Shown: positions 37,231 to 46,027, counted from the stretch's first letter. The stretch: DNA of 64,000 bases from Streptomyces caeruleatus (GCF_001514235.1 NZ_KQ948931.1:62001-126000), one strand, 5' to 3'. Notes: a model not told the origin generated them from the sequence alone. Translations and numbers: made by a program.

Positions 37231-39329
37231 GCGTCCTCCAAGGCGTCGGCATAGAAATCACCATCGAATCTTCCAGATCCGCCTCGTCGTCGTCCCCGCC
37301 CTCCATGTCCCCGACTCTCTCCAGACCGAGGCACGACGTCTCCTCCGCCTCACCCAGGGCCCGGAGTACGGACGGAAGGGAAACGGCCGTCTCTTCAGCA
37401 GTCTCGGGCAGCTCCAGGGCGACCTGTTCTCTTGAGAGACGCAGTGCCATGCGCCGCTCGGCCGAGGTGGTGCCCAGTCCGACGTTCCACCGTTCCAGCA
37501 GGTCGGCGACGGCGAGTTGGTCGTCGGGGTAGCGGTACTTCCTCTTTGCAAGCTGCCGAGCGAAGACCAGGGCCTCCTCGCTCAGCGGCATCCGGATCAC
37601 CGGAGCGTGCTCCCACTGCAGCCTGTGCCAGCCCCGGTCAGTATCACGGAAGCAAACCGTCGTGATGTCGTCGGGGTTGACCTGGAACGGCCAGTGATCG
37701 TGTTTACCACGGTAGGTGTACGGGCTCTTTGTGCTAGCCGCCGGCAGGCCGGGACCGCGGTAGCGGCGGCCGTCGATCTCGACGCCGTAGTGCTGGATCG
37801 TGCGCCACTTCGTGGGCAGGAACTCAAATGCGAGATCACGGTCGCGGGGCACCTCGATGTGCCCGGCTCGGGCCATGCCGTGCTCGAACATCTGGGCCGG
37901 AGACATACGCAGCCCCGGCAGGCCCGGGTCAACCAGGCTGGAGTGCGGTCGGCAGTGGTAGACCGTCGCGGCCCACTCCCGGATGATCTCCTCCAGCTCG
38001 TCGAGGAAGAAGAACGCCTCCCCTTCCACGTACTCGCCGCGGGAGTGGATGTCGGGTCCCTTGTAGCAGGGCAGAGCCTGCAGCAGATCCTCGCGCAGGG
38101 TGCGGAAGAACCGCTCCACCGGCCCCTTGTCCCGCCCCGTGCGCAAGCGGGCTGGCTGGATGGAGATGCCCATCCTGCGGCAGACGCTGCTGAGATGGTC
38201 CGAGAGGTAGACCTTGCCGTGGTCGACCACCAGGGTCTCCGGGGCGATCGGTGGCGAGGCCAAGCCGATCCCTTCGACGGCGACGTCGACCAGCGCGGTG
38301 CGCGGGATGCCGTGCTCGGGCCAGACCGCCCCGCGCGGCCAGTCCTTCCCGAACGGCCAAGGGCGGAAGGATTCGAAGAGGACCGCCGCGACGTCCACAG
38401 CCTTCGTGGAGACCGGCGTCACCCTGATTCCGGTGATGCAGCGGGTGTACCAGTCCATCCCCACCGACAGCTCGGCCTGAACCCACCGCAGTGTTAGCGG
38501 ATCGAACGCGAACACATCCAGCCGCGTGGAGTCCATCAGCAAATACTCACCCGGTCGCGTCGGCCGCAGTTTCCCGTAAGGTCCCTCCGGCCGGTCGGCG
38601 ATGTCCCGGTTCCGCTTCGTACTCAGCCGGAACAGCGGATGTCGACACTCCAGCTCCGCCAACACCCGGTAGGCGACCGCTTGGCTCGGCAGTCGCACCA
38701 CCTCGGGCCCGTAGCGGGCGATGACGCGGGCCCTGACACGGTCGATCACCATCTTGCGCGACGGCTTCGAGGCGTCGGTGTGCTCGACCATCACCTCCAG
38801 CGCGGTCTCGACCCACCGCTCGTCTACCCGGTCAGCAGCGGACTTCGCCGGCCGTGTCCGCGGCGCCAGCCCTGCTTCGCCGCCGCGCTGGTAGGCGGCC
38901 GCCCACCGTCGGACCGTGCGGTTCGCGACGCCGAGTTCGGCCGCCTTGGCGGCATAACGAGCGTCCAAGGGAAGGTCCGGTGCGAACTCCGGGCGTGGTT
39001 CCCCGCCACGGGACAGCTCGCGGCTACCGGAGCGGAAGCCTGTCAGCACCTCCCGGACGTGCTCTGCCTGCTCAATCACCTGCCGTCGTTGCGGCTCCGA
39101 CAGCTGTCCCAGCACGACCCCTGCGAGTCCCCCCTCGTCGGTGGCATCGGGGCCGCCCTGAGCAGGGAATGACTGCTGCCCGCTCGGAGAAGAGCAGTTC
39201 CTTCAGGCTGACCCGCAGCAGTCCTCCGCGGGCGTTCTTGAGGACCACCTCGTTGCCCGCGGCGGTCGCGGCCATCTCCACCACCTCGACGGTCTCGCCG
39301 TCGTAATGGAAGTGGGTGCCGATACCCAC
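37227..39329 (-). pseudogene. tnsB: TnsB/Mu-like DDE transposase with two frameshifts
   Basis: The long middle frame (37157-39115) encodes a helix-turn-helix (AKAAELGVANRTVRRWAAAY) and the retroviral-type DDE core, with LLMDSTRLDVF (first Asp), TLVVDHGKVYLSD (second Asp) and GPVERFFRTLRED (Glu). The N-terminus GIGTHFHYDGETVEVVEMAA to SERAAVIP lies in another frame; skipping one base near 39165 joins it. At the 3' end adding one base near 37268 gives an acidic tail and a TGA overlapping the tniB GTG. With both repairs the gene is 700 aa. The transposase joins element ends to target DNA. Confidence 0.82.
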
Positions 39330-39346
39330 CCGTGTGCCCGCCCCAC

Positions 39347-40096
39347 TCAGGCCGGCCTCCGCAGCACATGCGCTGGACCGAGCGGTTGTCGAAGGTCCGT
39401 CGTGAACCGGCCTGACCACAGCAGGTGGAAGACCCCGGCCCGGACAAGCTCGGGGGCGAACCCGCCCACCGCGCCGAGGGCCTCGTCGAGGGGCATCCCG
39501 TCCACGATGGCCCCATCGGCTGCTTCCAGTACATCAGCGGGGAAGAGCCAGACACGGCGGTATCCGGCGAGGAACCGCACGTTCTCCAACAACGCCGGCT
39601 CCGGTTCGCTCAGCACCTGATAGGCCCACCCGCGGTCCTGCACGACCTGGCGTGTCCAGGCGAAGGTGAAGACCACCTCCGGGTTCTCCAGTCGGCGACT
39701 CGGCTTCACATCGACGACCAGCGGGCCCTCCCGCGTCAGCAGCAGGTAGTCGGGGATGTGCTTGCGGACTTTGCCCTGCACCTGCGCCTTCAGCAGGAAC
39801 GGCTGGGCCGCGATGTGCCGTACCGACGGATCGAAGTCGGCGAGCAGCAGCCGCGCAAGCTCCAGCCTCGACTCGTAGATCACGTGGTCGCGTACCGTCA
39901 CCGACCAGTACGTACCCGAGTAGTGCTGCTGCCCGCTGTACCAGCGGTACGTACGCCACGGCGATGCCTGCGACAGCCGGGAGATATCCACAGCTTCCCA
40001 GGGGCGGTTCTCCTCCACAGCCCCATCGACACGACGGCGGCTCACCGTCACGTCCTCGGCCGGTCCGATCTCCACGATCCATCCCCTGTCGGCCAC
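39347..40096 (-). CDS. tnsA: TnsA-like endonuclease
   Basis: The 249-aa product matches the TnsA N-terminal endonuclease fold: YESRLELARLLL (catalytic Glu), KHIPDYLLL (Asp) and PLVVDVKPSRRL (D-x-K). A C-terminal helical part follows. In Tn7, TnsA cuts the 5' ends so that with TnsB the element is excised cleanly. This is the only transposition gene here that appears intact. It starts at GTG 40096, 169 bp from the right end, with a weak ribosome site. tnsB follows after 17 bp. Confidence 0.87.
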   Translation of the reverse strand: MADRGWIVEIGPAEDVTVSRRRVDGAVEENRPWEAVDISRLSQASPWRTYRWYSGQQHYSGTYWSVTVRDHVIYESRLELARLLLADFDPSVRHIAAQPFLLKAQVQGKVRKHIPDYLLLTREGPLVVDVKPSRRLENPEVVFTFAWTRQVVQDRGWAYQVLSEPEPALLENVRFLAGYRRVWLFPADVLEAADGAIVDGMPLDEALGAVGGFAPELVRAGVFHLLWSGRFTTDLRQPLGPAHVLRRPA

Positions 40097-40145
40097 TCAG
40101 CTCGACACGACGAGAGTCGCACCGGGCATGAACCGCAGGAGGCAG

Positions 40146-40185
40146 AGTTCAGGGGCATCACCTGATCGGGTGATGCCCCTGAACT
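40146..40185. repeat. 40-bp near-perfect palindrome inside the right end
   Basis: AGTTCAGGGGCATCACC is followed by a 6-nt loop and its exact complement. It lies between the dnaB stop and tnsA. It could terminate dnaB transcription or insulate tnsA from dnaB readthrough. Confidence 0.85.
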
Positions 40186-40254
40186 GTGGTTCTCCAGACG
40201 CTGTCAGGACTGCCATCGCCATGCCACGGCGGCAGAGAAAATGACGCGGAGACA

Positions 40255-40265
40255 GAGAACCTACA
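40255..40265 (-). repeat. Right terminal inverted repeat
   Basis: GAGAACCTACA is the exact complement of the left end and finishes with ACA. The next 7 bp lead directly to the dnaB stop codon at 40273-40275. Confidence 0.8.
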
Positions 40266-40272
40266 CCGTGGA

Positions 40273-41751
40273 TCAGGTCTGTGCCATGTCGACGAAACGC
40301 GAGTAGTGCCCTTGGAAGGCGACCGTGATCGTCGCCGTCGGACCGTTACGGTGCTTGCCCACGATGATGTCCGCCTCGCCCGCGCGCGGCGACTCCTTCT
40401 CGTAGGCGTCCTCACGGTGCAGCAGGATCACCATGTCGGCGTCCTGCTCGATGGAGCCGGACTCACGCAGGTCGGACACCATCGGCTTCTTGTCCGTACG
40501 CTGCTCGGGACCACGGTTGAGCTGCGAGAGCGCGATCACCGGGACCTCCAGCTCCTTGGCCAGCAGCTTGAGGTTACGGGACATGTCCGAGACCTCCTGC
40601 TGACGGCTCTCGGAACGCTTCGACCCACCGGCCTGCATCAGCTGCAGATAGTCGATGATCACGAGCTTGATGTCATTGCGCTGCTTCAGCCGACGGCACT
40701 TCGCCCGGATCTCCATCATCGACAGGTTCGGGGAGTCGTCGATGTAGAGAGGCGCCGCCGACACCTCAGGCATCCGACGCGCCAGGCGGGTCCAGTCTTC
40801 ATCCGTCATGGTTCCGGAACGCATGTGGTGCAGGGCCACGCGCGCCTCGGCCGACAGCAGACGCATCGCGATCTCGTTGCGCCCCATTTCCAGGGAGAAG
40901 ATGACGCTCGCCAGGTTGTGCTTGATCGACGCCGCCCGCGCGAAGTCCAGGGCGAGCGTGGACTTACCCATGGCCGGACGGGCCGCGATGACGATCATCT
41001 GTCCCGGGTGCAGTCCGTTGGTGAGCGAGTCGAGGTCCGTGAACCCGGTGGGCACACCCGTCATCTCGCCGGAGCGCGAGCCGATCGCCTCGATCTCGTC
41101 GAGCGCGCCCTCCATGATGTCGCCGAGCGGCAGATAGTCCTCGCTGGTGCGCTGCTCGGTGACCGCGTAGACCTCGGCCTGGGCGCGGTTGACGATCTCG
41201 TCGACGTCGTCGTCGGCCGCGTATCCCATCTGCGTGATGCGGGTGCCCGCCTCGACGAGGCGGCGCAGGACGGCCCGCTCGTGGACGATCTCCGCGTAGT
41301 ACTCGGCGTTCGCCGCCGTCGGCACCGTCTGGACGAGCGTGTGAAGGTACGCGGCGCCGCCGACCTTGTTGATCTCGCCGCGCTTGGTGAGCTCGGCGGC
41401 GATGGTGATGGGGTCGGCGGGCTCACCCTTGGCATATACGTCGAGGATCGCCTGGAAGATCGTCTCGTGCGCGGGCTTGTAGAAGTCATGGCCCTTGATG
41501 ACCTCGACGACATCGGCGATGGCGTCCTTGGACAGCAGCATGCCGCCGAGGACGGACTGCTCGGCGTCGAGATCCTGCGGCGGTACCCGCTCGAAGGCCG
41601 AACCTCCGCCGTCCCACTGACCGCTGTCCCGGCCGCGATCATGTTGCTCGTCGCGTCCACGGCCGCCGTCACCACGTCGGCGGGAGGCGGGCAGACGATC
41701 ACTGGGACCGCTGTCGGCCCAGGGGTCGTCCAAGGGCTCGGAAATACTCAC
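40273..41751 (-). CDS. dnaB: Replicative DNA helicase DnaB
   Basis: DnaB is the hexameric 5'-3' helicase of the replication fork. The 492-aa product has a disordered Gly/Asp/Arg-rich N-terminus of about 50 residues and the DnaB N-terminal domain (PPQDLDAEQSVLGGMLLSKD). The RecA-like core has ARPAMGKSTLALDFA (Walker A), IKLVIIDYLQLMQ (Walker B) and the arginine-containing GKHRNGPTA. There is no intein. GGAGG lies 8 nt before the GTG at 41751. DnaA boxes lie upstream, and a transposon has inserted 7 bp after the stop without touching the coding sequence. Confidence 0.97.
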   Translation of the reverse strand: MSISEPLDDPWADSGPSDRLPASRRRGDGGRGRDEQHDRGRDSGQWDGGGSAFERVPPQDLDAEQSVLGGMLLSKDAIADVVEVIKGHDFYKPAHETIFQAILDVYAKGEPADPITIAAELTKRGEINKVGGAAYLHTLVQTVPTAANAEYYAEIVHERAVLRRLVEAGTRITQMGYAADDDVDEIVNRAQAEVYAVTEQRTSEDYLPLGDIMEGALDEIEAIGSRSGEMTGVPTGFTDLDSLTNGLHPGQMIVIAARPAMGKSTLALDFARAASIKHNLASVIFSLEMGRNEIAMRLLSAEARVALHHMRSGTMTDEDWTRLARRMPEVSAAPLYIDDSPNLSMMEIRAKCRRLKQRNDIKLVIIDYLQLMQAGGSKRSESRQQEVSDMSRNLKLLAKELEVPVIALSQLNRGPEQRTDKKPMVSDLRESGSIEQDADMVILLHREDAYEKESPRAGEADIIVGKHRNGPTATITVAFQGHYSRFVDMAQT

Positions 41752-42210
41752 CGAGCCACCTCCTCCCGTCCGCCGAGCGGACCTCGCCGTGCCCCTCAGT
41801 TCTACGGCACGCCACTGACAAATAAGAGGCCCAGCTCCGGTCCTGGCACGTCGGTTTTGTGACGTTTTCCCGACCGACGGACGGAGTGGGCGCCGGACCA
41901 CGGTAGGCCTGTCGGCACCGTCAGCCAATCTGGTTATCCACAGGCCATGTGGACGACGGCCCCGATGCTGTGGAGAACTCCACGAAACCTGTGCACGACA
42001 CGGTGGACAGCCCTGTGAACAAGCCCCCAGAGGTTCGCACACAATGCTCCTGACCTGCTTGTTTACCGTCCACCGACTGTGCAGAAGAAAAACTTTCCCA
42101 GTCGGACCAAGATCTCTTCGAACGGTGCGCGCAAGCACACACCACAAGTGAGCAAGTAAGGGTCACTACTCCATTGCATCTCTTACCTGTGGACGATTAG
42201 ATTGGTGGCC
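41752..42210. promoter_or_regulatory. DnaA-box cluster between dnaB and the MATE gene
   Basis: This 459-bp divergent gap is AT-richer than its flanks. It contains a perfect DnaA box TTATCCACA at 41934-41942. Near-consensus boxes follow, read as TGTGGACGA at 41948-41956 and 42188-42196 and TGTGGAGAA at 41969-41977, plus further TGGACA-like sequences around 42005. Streptomyces boxes prefer TTGTCCACA. The spacing suggests a DnaA-regulated promoter or a DnaA-titration site, not oriC. Confidence 0.75.
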
Positions 42211-43548
42211 ATGACACAGGCTCCCGCGACTCCCAAGGCCGCCCGGCGACAGCACGACCGAGAGATCGTCGCCCTGGCCGTTCCGGCCTTCGGCGCACTC
42301 GTCGCCGAGCCCCTGTTCGTCATGGCCGACAGCGCGATCGTCGGCCACCTCGGCACAGCACAACTCGCCGGACTCGGAGTCGCCTCAGCCCTCCTCATGA
42401 CAGCCGTCAGCGTGTTCGTCTTCCTCGCCTACGCCACCACAGCGGCCGTTGCCCGCCGCGTAGGCGCCGGCGACCTCCAGGCCGCCATCCGCCAAGGCAT
42501 GGACGGTATCTGGCTGGCCCTCCTTCTCGGCGCCGTCGTCGTCGCGGTCGTCCTCCCCATGGCACCGTTCATCGTGGAACTCTTCGGCGCCTCGGACACA
42601 GCGGCCCCGTACGCAACCACCTATCTACGGATCTCCGCCCTCGGTATCCCGGCCATGCTCGTCGTACTGGCTGCCACCGGCGTCCTGCGTGGACTGCAGG
42701 ACACCAGGACTCCCCTCTATGTCGCCGGAGCGGGCTTCGTCGCCAATGCCGTCCTTAACGTAGGCCTTGTCTATGGCGTCGGCCTCGGCATCGCCGGATC
42801 CGCCTGGGGCACCGTCATCGCCCAGTGCGGCATGGCCGCGGTCTACCTCGTGGTCGTCGTCCGCGGCGCCCGCGAGCACGGTGCCTCCCTACGCCCCGAC
42901 GCGGCAGGCATAAGGGCCTGTGCACAGGCCGGGGTGCCGCTGCTGGTCCGCACCCTCTCGCTGCGAGCGATTCTGATGATTGCCACGGCTGTCGCGGCCC
43001 GCCTCGGAGACGCCGACATCGCCGCGCACCAGATCATCCTGTCGTTGTGGAGCCTGCTCGCCTTCGCGTTGGACGCCATCGCCATCGCCGGACAGGCCAT
43101 CATCGGCCGGTACCTCGGTGCCGGCGACGCCGAGGGCGCCCGAGCTGCCTGTCGCCGCATGGTGCAGTGGGGGATCGCAGCCGGCGTCGTACTCGGACTG
43201 CTCGTGGTGATCACCCGGCCACTCTTCCTGCCGTTGTTCACCAGCGACACGGTCGTCCAGGACACAGCCCTCCCTGCCCTGCTCATGGTGGCGCTCTCCC
43301 AACCGATCTGCGGCATCGTCTTCATCCTCGACGGCGTCCTCATGGGAGCAGGCGACGGACCGTACCTGGCGTGGGCCATGGTGATCACCCTGGCTGTGTT
43401 CATTCCAGTGGCTCTACTCGTCCCCATGACCGGCGGCGGCCTCACCGCAGTGTGGGCAGCCATGACGCTGATGATGACGGTGCGCATGCTGACCCTCTGG
43501 CTCCGCACCCGCTCGGGCCGCTGGATCGTCACGGGTGCGACGCGCTGA
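42211..43548 (+). CDS. MATE-family efflux transporter (DinF-like)
   Basis: The 445-aa product has 12 hydrophobic segments and MATE features: ALAVPAFGALVAEPLFVMAD in helix 1, ATTAAVARRVGAGD after helix 2 and the internal repeat AIAGQAIIGRYLGAGD in the second half. It exports cationic compounds against Na+ or H+. The ATG at 42211 is preceded by GATTAGATTGG with little ribosome site, so a leaderless message is possible. It is divergent from dnaB and converges with rplI. Confidence 0.93.
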   Translation: MTQAPATPKAARRQHDREIVALAVPAFGALVAEPLFVMADSAIVGHLGTAQLAGLGVASALLMTAVSVFVFLAYATTAAVARRVGAGDLQAAIRQGMDGIWLALLLGAVVVAVVLPMAPFIVELFGASDTAAPYATTYLRISALGIPAMLVVLAATGVLRGLQDTRTPLYVAGAGFVANAVLNVGLVYGVGLGIAGSAWGTVIAQCGMAAVYLVVVVRGAREHGASLRPDAAGIRACAQAGVPLLVRTLSLRAILMIATAVAARLGDADIAAHQIILSLWSLLAFALDAIAIAGQAIIGRYLGAGDAEGARAACRRMVQWGIAAGVVLGLLVVITRPLFLPLFTSDTVVQDTALPALLMVALSQPICGIVFILDGVLMGAGDGPYLAWAMVITLAVFIPVALLVPMTGGGLTAVWAAMTLMMTVRMLTLWLRTRSGRWIVTGATR

Positions 43549-43550
43549 AT

Positions 43551-43583
43551 GTTTCACGTGAAACACGCGGTTTCACGTGAAAC
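43551..43583. promoter_or_regulatory. Tandem pair of perfect parS sites
   Basis: GTTTCACGTGAAAC occurs at 43551-43564 and 43570-43583, 19 bp centre to centre. It starts 2 bp after the MATE stop codon, between convergent genes. Confidence 0.93.
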
Positions 43584-43657
43584 GGACTTGCCGCGATCAG
43601 CTGCCCGCGCCTCGAAACCGTCTGCTCGCACCAGGAAGACGCTGCCGCTGGCCGCAC

Positions 43658-43697
43658 AGAGGAGGGGCCGTACCCCAACGGGTACGGCCCCTCCTCT
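43658..43697 (-). terminator. Terminator of the rpsF-ssb-rpsR-rplI operon
   Basis: An 18-bp perfect stem (AGAGGAGGGGCCGTACCC and its complement) with a 4-nt loop lies 25 bp after the rplI stop. Confidence 0.92.
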
Positions 43698-43722
43698 CAG
43701 CTGTCCAAGCCGAGCGCGGCAA

Positions 43723-44169
43723 TCAGGCCGCGATGACCTCGATGTTGACCTTGGCGGCAACCTCGGGGTGCAGACGCACGGACGTCTCGTGAGCGCCCAG
43801 GGTCTTGATCGGCGCACCGAGCTCGATGCGGCGCTTGTCGACCTCGGGACCACCGGCGGCCTTGATCGCGGAAGCGACGTCAGCCGGGGTGACGGAGCCG
43901 AAGAGACGACCGGCGTCGCCGGAGCGGACGGCCAGACGAACCTTGACCGCCTCGAGCTGGCCCTTGATCTGGTTGGCCTGCTCGATGGTCTGGATCTCGT
44001 GGATCTTGCGAGCACGACGGATCTGCTCGACGTCCTTCTCGCCACCCTTGGTCCAGCGGATAGCGAACTTCCGCGGGATCAGGTAGTTGCGAGCGTAACC
44101 GTCCTTGACGTCGACGACGTCGCCCGCGGCGCCGAGGCCAGAGACCTCGTGGGTGAGGATGATCTTCAT
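43723..44169 (-). CDS. rplI: 50S ribosomal protein L9
   Basis: The 148-aa bL9 has the N-terminal GLGAAGDVVDVKDGYARNYL signature, a long connecting helix and a C-terminal domain ending ETSVRLHPEVAAKVNIEVIA. It is the last gene of the conserved rpsF-ssb-rpsR-rplI operon, 18 bp after rpsR, and is followed by a strong terminator. Confidence 0.98.
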   Translation of the reverse strand: MKIILTHEVSGLGAAGDVVDVKDGYARNYLIPRKFAIRWTKGGEKDVEQIRRARKIHEIQTIEQANQIKGQLEAVKVRLAVRSGDAGRLFGSVTPADVASAIKAAGGPEVDKRRIELGAPIKTLGAHETSVRLHPEVAAKVNIEVIAA

Positions 44170-44187
44170 TGGTCGGTCACCCTTCCC

Positions 44188-44424
44188 TTATCGCGCGGTG
44201 GAGGTGTAGGGCAGCAGCGCCATCTCACGGCTGTTCTTGACGGCCGTGGCGACGTCACGCTGGTGCTGCGTGCAGTTGCCGGTCACGCGGCGGGCACGGA
44301 TCTTGCCGCGGTCGGAAATGAACTTCCGCAGCATGTTCGTGTCCTTGTAGTCCACGTACGTGACCTTGTCCTTGCAGAAAGCGCAGACCTTCTTCTTCGG
44401 CTTGCGCACAGGCGGCTTCGCCAT
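44188..44424 (-). CDS. rpsR: 30S ribosomal protein S18, cysteine-containing form
   Basis: The 78-aa bS18 contains VCAFCKDK (C-x2-C) and NCTQHQR, so it is the zinc-binding C+ type. Streptomyces usually also carries a C- paralogue that is induced under zinc shortage. The location inside the rpsF operon marks this as the housekeeping copy. It lies 57 bp after ssb. Confidence 0.97.
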   Translation of the reverse strand: MAKPPVRKPKKKVCAFCKDKVTYVDYKDTNMLRKFISDRGKIRARRVTGNCTQHQRDVATAVKNSREMALLPYTSTAR

Positions 44425-44481
44425 GATGTTTCTCCTGTGTGATCAAGAAGTGTGGGTACGACCCACCCTCGGCCCGAGGGC

Positions 44482-45078
44482 CTAGAAGGGGGGCTCGTCC
44501 GAGTAGCCGCCGCCCTGCTGACCGCCGCCGGAGTTTCCACCCCAGCCGCCGCCACCGCCGCCGCCCTGCTGGCCACCGGCGGGAGCACCGGTCGCCCACG
44601 GGTCGTCGGCGGGAGCTCCGCCGCCCTGCTGACCGCCGCCGGAGTTTCCACCCCAGCCGCCGCCACCCTGGCCGCCACCGCCGCCGTAACCACCCTGGCC
44701 ACCGCGAGCGCCACCGGAAGTCTTGGTGACCTTGGCAGTGGCGTTACGCAGGCTGGCGCCGACTTCCTCGACGTCCAGCTCGTAGACCGTGCGCTTGACG
44801 CCCTCGCGGTCCTCGTAGGACCGCTGCTTCAGCCGGCCCTGCACGATGACGCGCATGCCTCGCTGGAGCGACTCGGCGACGTTCTCCGCCGCCTGACGCC
44901 AGACCGAGCAGGTCAGGAACAGGCTCTCGCCGTCCTTCCACTCGTTCGTCTGGCGGTCGAAGGTGCGGGGGGTGGACGCGACACGGAACTTCGCGACCGC
45001 CGCACCGGACGGGGTGAAGCGCAGCTCGGGGTCGTCGACAAGATTGCCGACGACCGTGATGACGGTCTCGCCTGCCAT
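44482..45078 (-). CDS. ssb: Single-stranded DNA-binding protein SsbA
   Basis: The 198-aa protein has an OB-fold domain (residues 1 to about 110, with TVVGNLVDDPELRFTPSGAA and RMRVIVQGRL-like strands). A long glycine-rich linker and the acidic DEPPF tip that recruits replication partners follow. The linker contains GGGWGGNSGGGQQGGG twice, encoded by a near-identical DNA repeat. It lies in the rpsF operon, 81 bp after rpsF. Confidence 0.97.
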   Translation of the reverse strand: MAGETVITVVGNLVDDPELRFTPSGAAVAKFRVASTPRTFDRQTNEWKDGESLFLTCSVWRQAAENVAESLQRGMRVIVQGRLKQRSYEDREGVKRTVYELDVEEVGASLRNATAKVTKTSGGARGGQGGYGGGGGQGGGGWGGNSGGGQQGGGAPADDPWATGAPAGGQQGGGGGGGWGGNSGGGQQGGGYSDEPPF

Positions 45079-45159
45079 GGGGGAACCTCTCGGCGGGTTT
45101 GCTGCTCTGGCTGCTTGGTTGCTGCTACTCGAATCCCGAGTTCAGCTGAGCGGGAAGGC

Positions 45160-45450
45160 TCAGTGGGTCTCGGGGCGGAGGACCTTGGTCCGGAGGACCG
45201 ACTCGTTCAGGTTCATCTGGCGGTCGAGCTCCTTGACGATCGCGGGCTCAGCCTGCAGATCGATGACCGAGTAGATGCCCTCAGGCTTCTTCTTGATCTC
45301 GTACGAGAGACGACGACGGCCCCAGGTGTCGACCTTCTCGACCTTTCCGTTGCCCTCACGGACGACGGAGAGGAAGTTCTCGATCAGGGGGGCGACAGCG
45401 CGCTCCTCCAGATCGGGGTCGAGGATGACCATCACCTCGTAGTGACGCAT
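45160..45450 (-). CDS. rpsF: 30S ribosomal protein S6
   Basis: The 96-aa bS6 reads MRHYEVMVILDPDLEERAVA and later WGRRRLSYEIKKKPEGIYSV. AAAGGAGGT, a full anti-16S match, lies about 9 nt before the ATG at 45450. The open frame to 45543 is upstream leader. S6 is the first gene of the operon and binds S18 in the ribosome. Confidence 0.98.
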   Translation of the reverse strand: MRHYEVMVILDPDLEERAVAPLIENFLSVVREGNGKVEKVDTWGRRRLSYEIKKKPEGIYSVIDLQAEPAIVKELDRQMNLNESVLRTKVLRPETH

Positions 45451-45715
45451 GTGGAACCCACCTCCTTTGGACTCAGCGGCCACGGTCGTTCCGTGGCAGG
45501 AGGGTTGTGATGCGTACGCAACGGTATCGGCCGCCACTGACAATCGGGGGTGACCTCACGGTTGCCCCCGAGCTGGCCCGGGCAGACACCGCTGCAGACG
45601 CTACACAGTACCCGCACACCGGCTTCCGGTTGAAATCCGGCCGCCGGCGGCCACAATCTGTACACATCGGGTGTGTATGGCGCTACGATGCGCCGCCTTC
45701 CGCAGGAGGTGCCCT

Positions 45716-46027
45716 ATGGCACAGGCATTGCGACCCAACACCGTCGGAGGCCTTTTCGCCACGGACGGAAAGCCCCACCCTCTCCAAGACACCCTGCTCG
45801 TGGTGACCCTGGTGCTGGGCATCACGGCCTTCGTCACGGCGATGTTCCACAACCTGCACCTGCTCAGCTCCTGGACCGGCCTGGTGGGAATCCTCACCGG
45901 CGCGTACGGGCAGTGGATCTCGGAGACGACCCGCGAGCGCTTCGGACTGATCATCGGTCTCGGTGCCTCGGCGGTCGGCTTCTTCCTCGGCATGGCGCAC
46001 GGCGGCCTCTTCGGCGGGGTCTTCTGA
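45716..46027 (+). CDS. Small three-helix membrane protein
   Basis: The 103-aa product has a short N-terminus (MAQALRPNTVGGLFATDGK) and three hydrophobic segments, the second being LLSSWTGLVGILTGAYGQWI and the last ending in a glycine-rich tail. The family is conserved next to rpsF in Streptomyces as I recall; function unknown. AGGAGG lies 6 nt before the ATG at 45716. It is divergent from rpsF. Confidence 0.88.
   Translation: MAQALRPNTVGGLFATDGKPHPLQDTLLVVTLVLGITAFVTAMFHNLHLLSSWTGLVGILTGAYGQWISETTRERFGLIIGLGASAVGFFLGMAHGGLFGGVF

Larger units (their letters stand above)
30490..40265. mobile_element. Tn7/Mu-like transposon inserted next to dnaB
   Basis: The 9,776-bp element is bounded by TGTAGGTTCTC and its exact complement. 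A second motif, GTCATTTTCTC/GTCATTTCCTC, is repeated inside each end in the same inward orientation and is likely part of TnsB binding sites. It encodes TnsA-, TnsB-, TniB- and TniQ-like proteins plus cargo. tnsA is nearest the right end, as in Tn7. The right end is 7 bp after the dnaB stop codon. Flanking 5-mers are GGGGC and CCGTG, so no target duplication is seen. Three transposition genes look frameshifted. Confidence 0.82.

Noticed and set aside
39072..39419. Independent 115-aa gene between tnsA and tnsB
   Set aside because: Its conserved core is the usual N-terminus of the transposase; the flanking residues are shadow sequence.
41934..42196. Chromosomal origin oriC
   Set aside because: There are too few DnaA boxes and neither dnaA nor dnaN flanks the gap.
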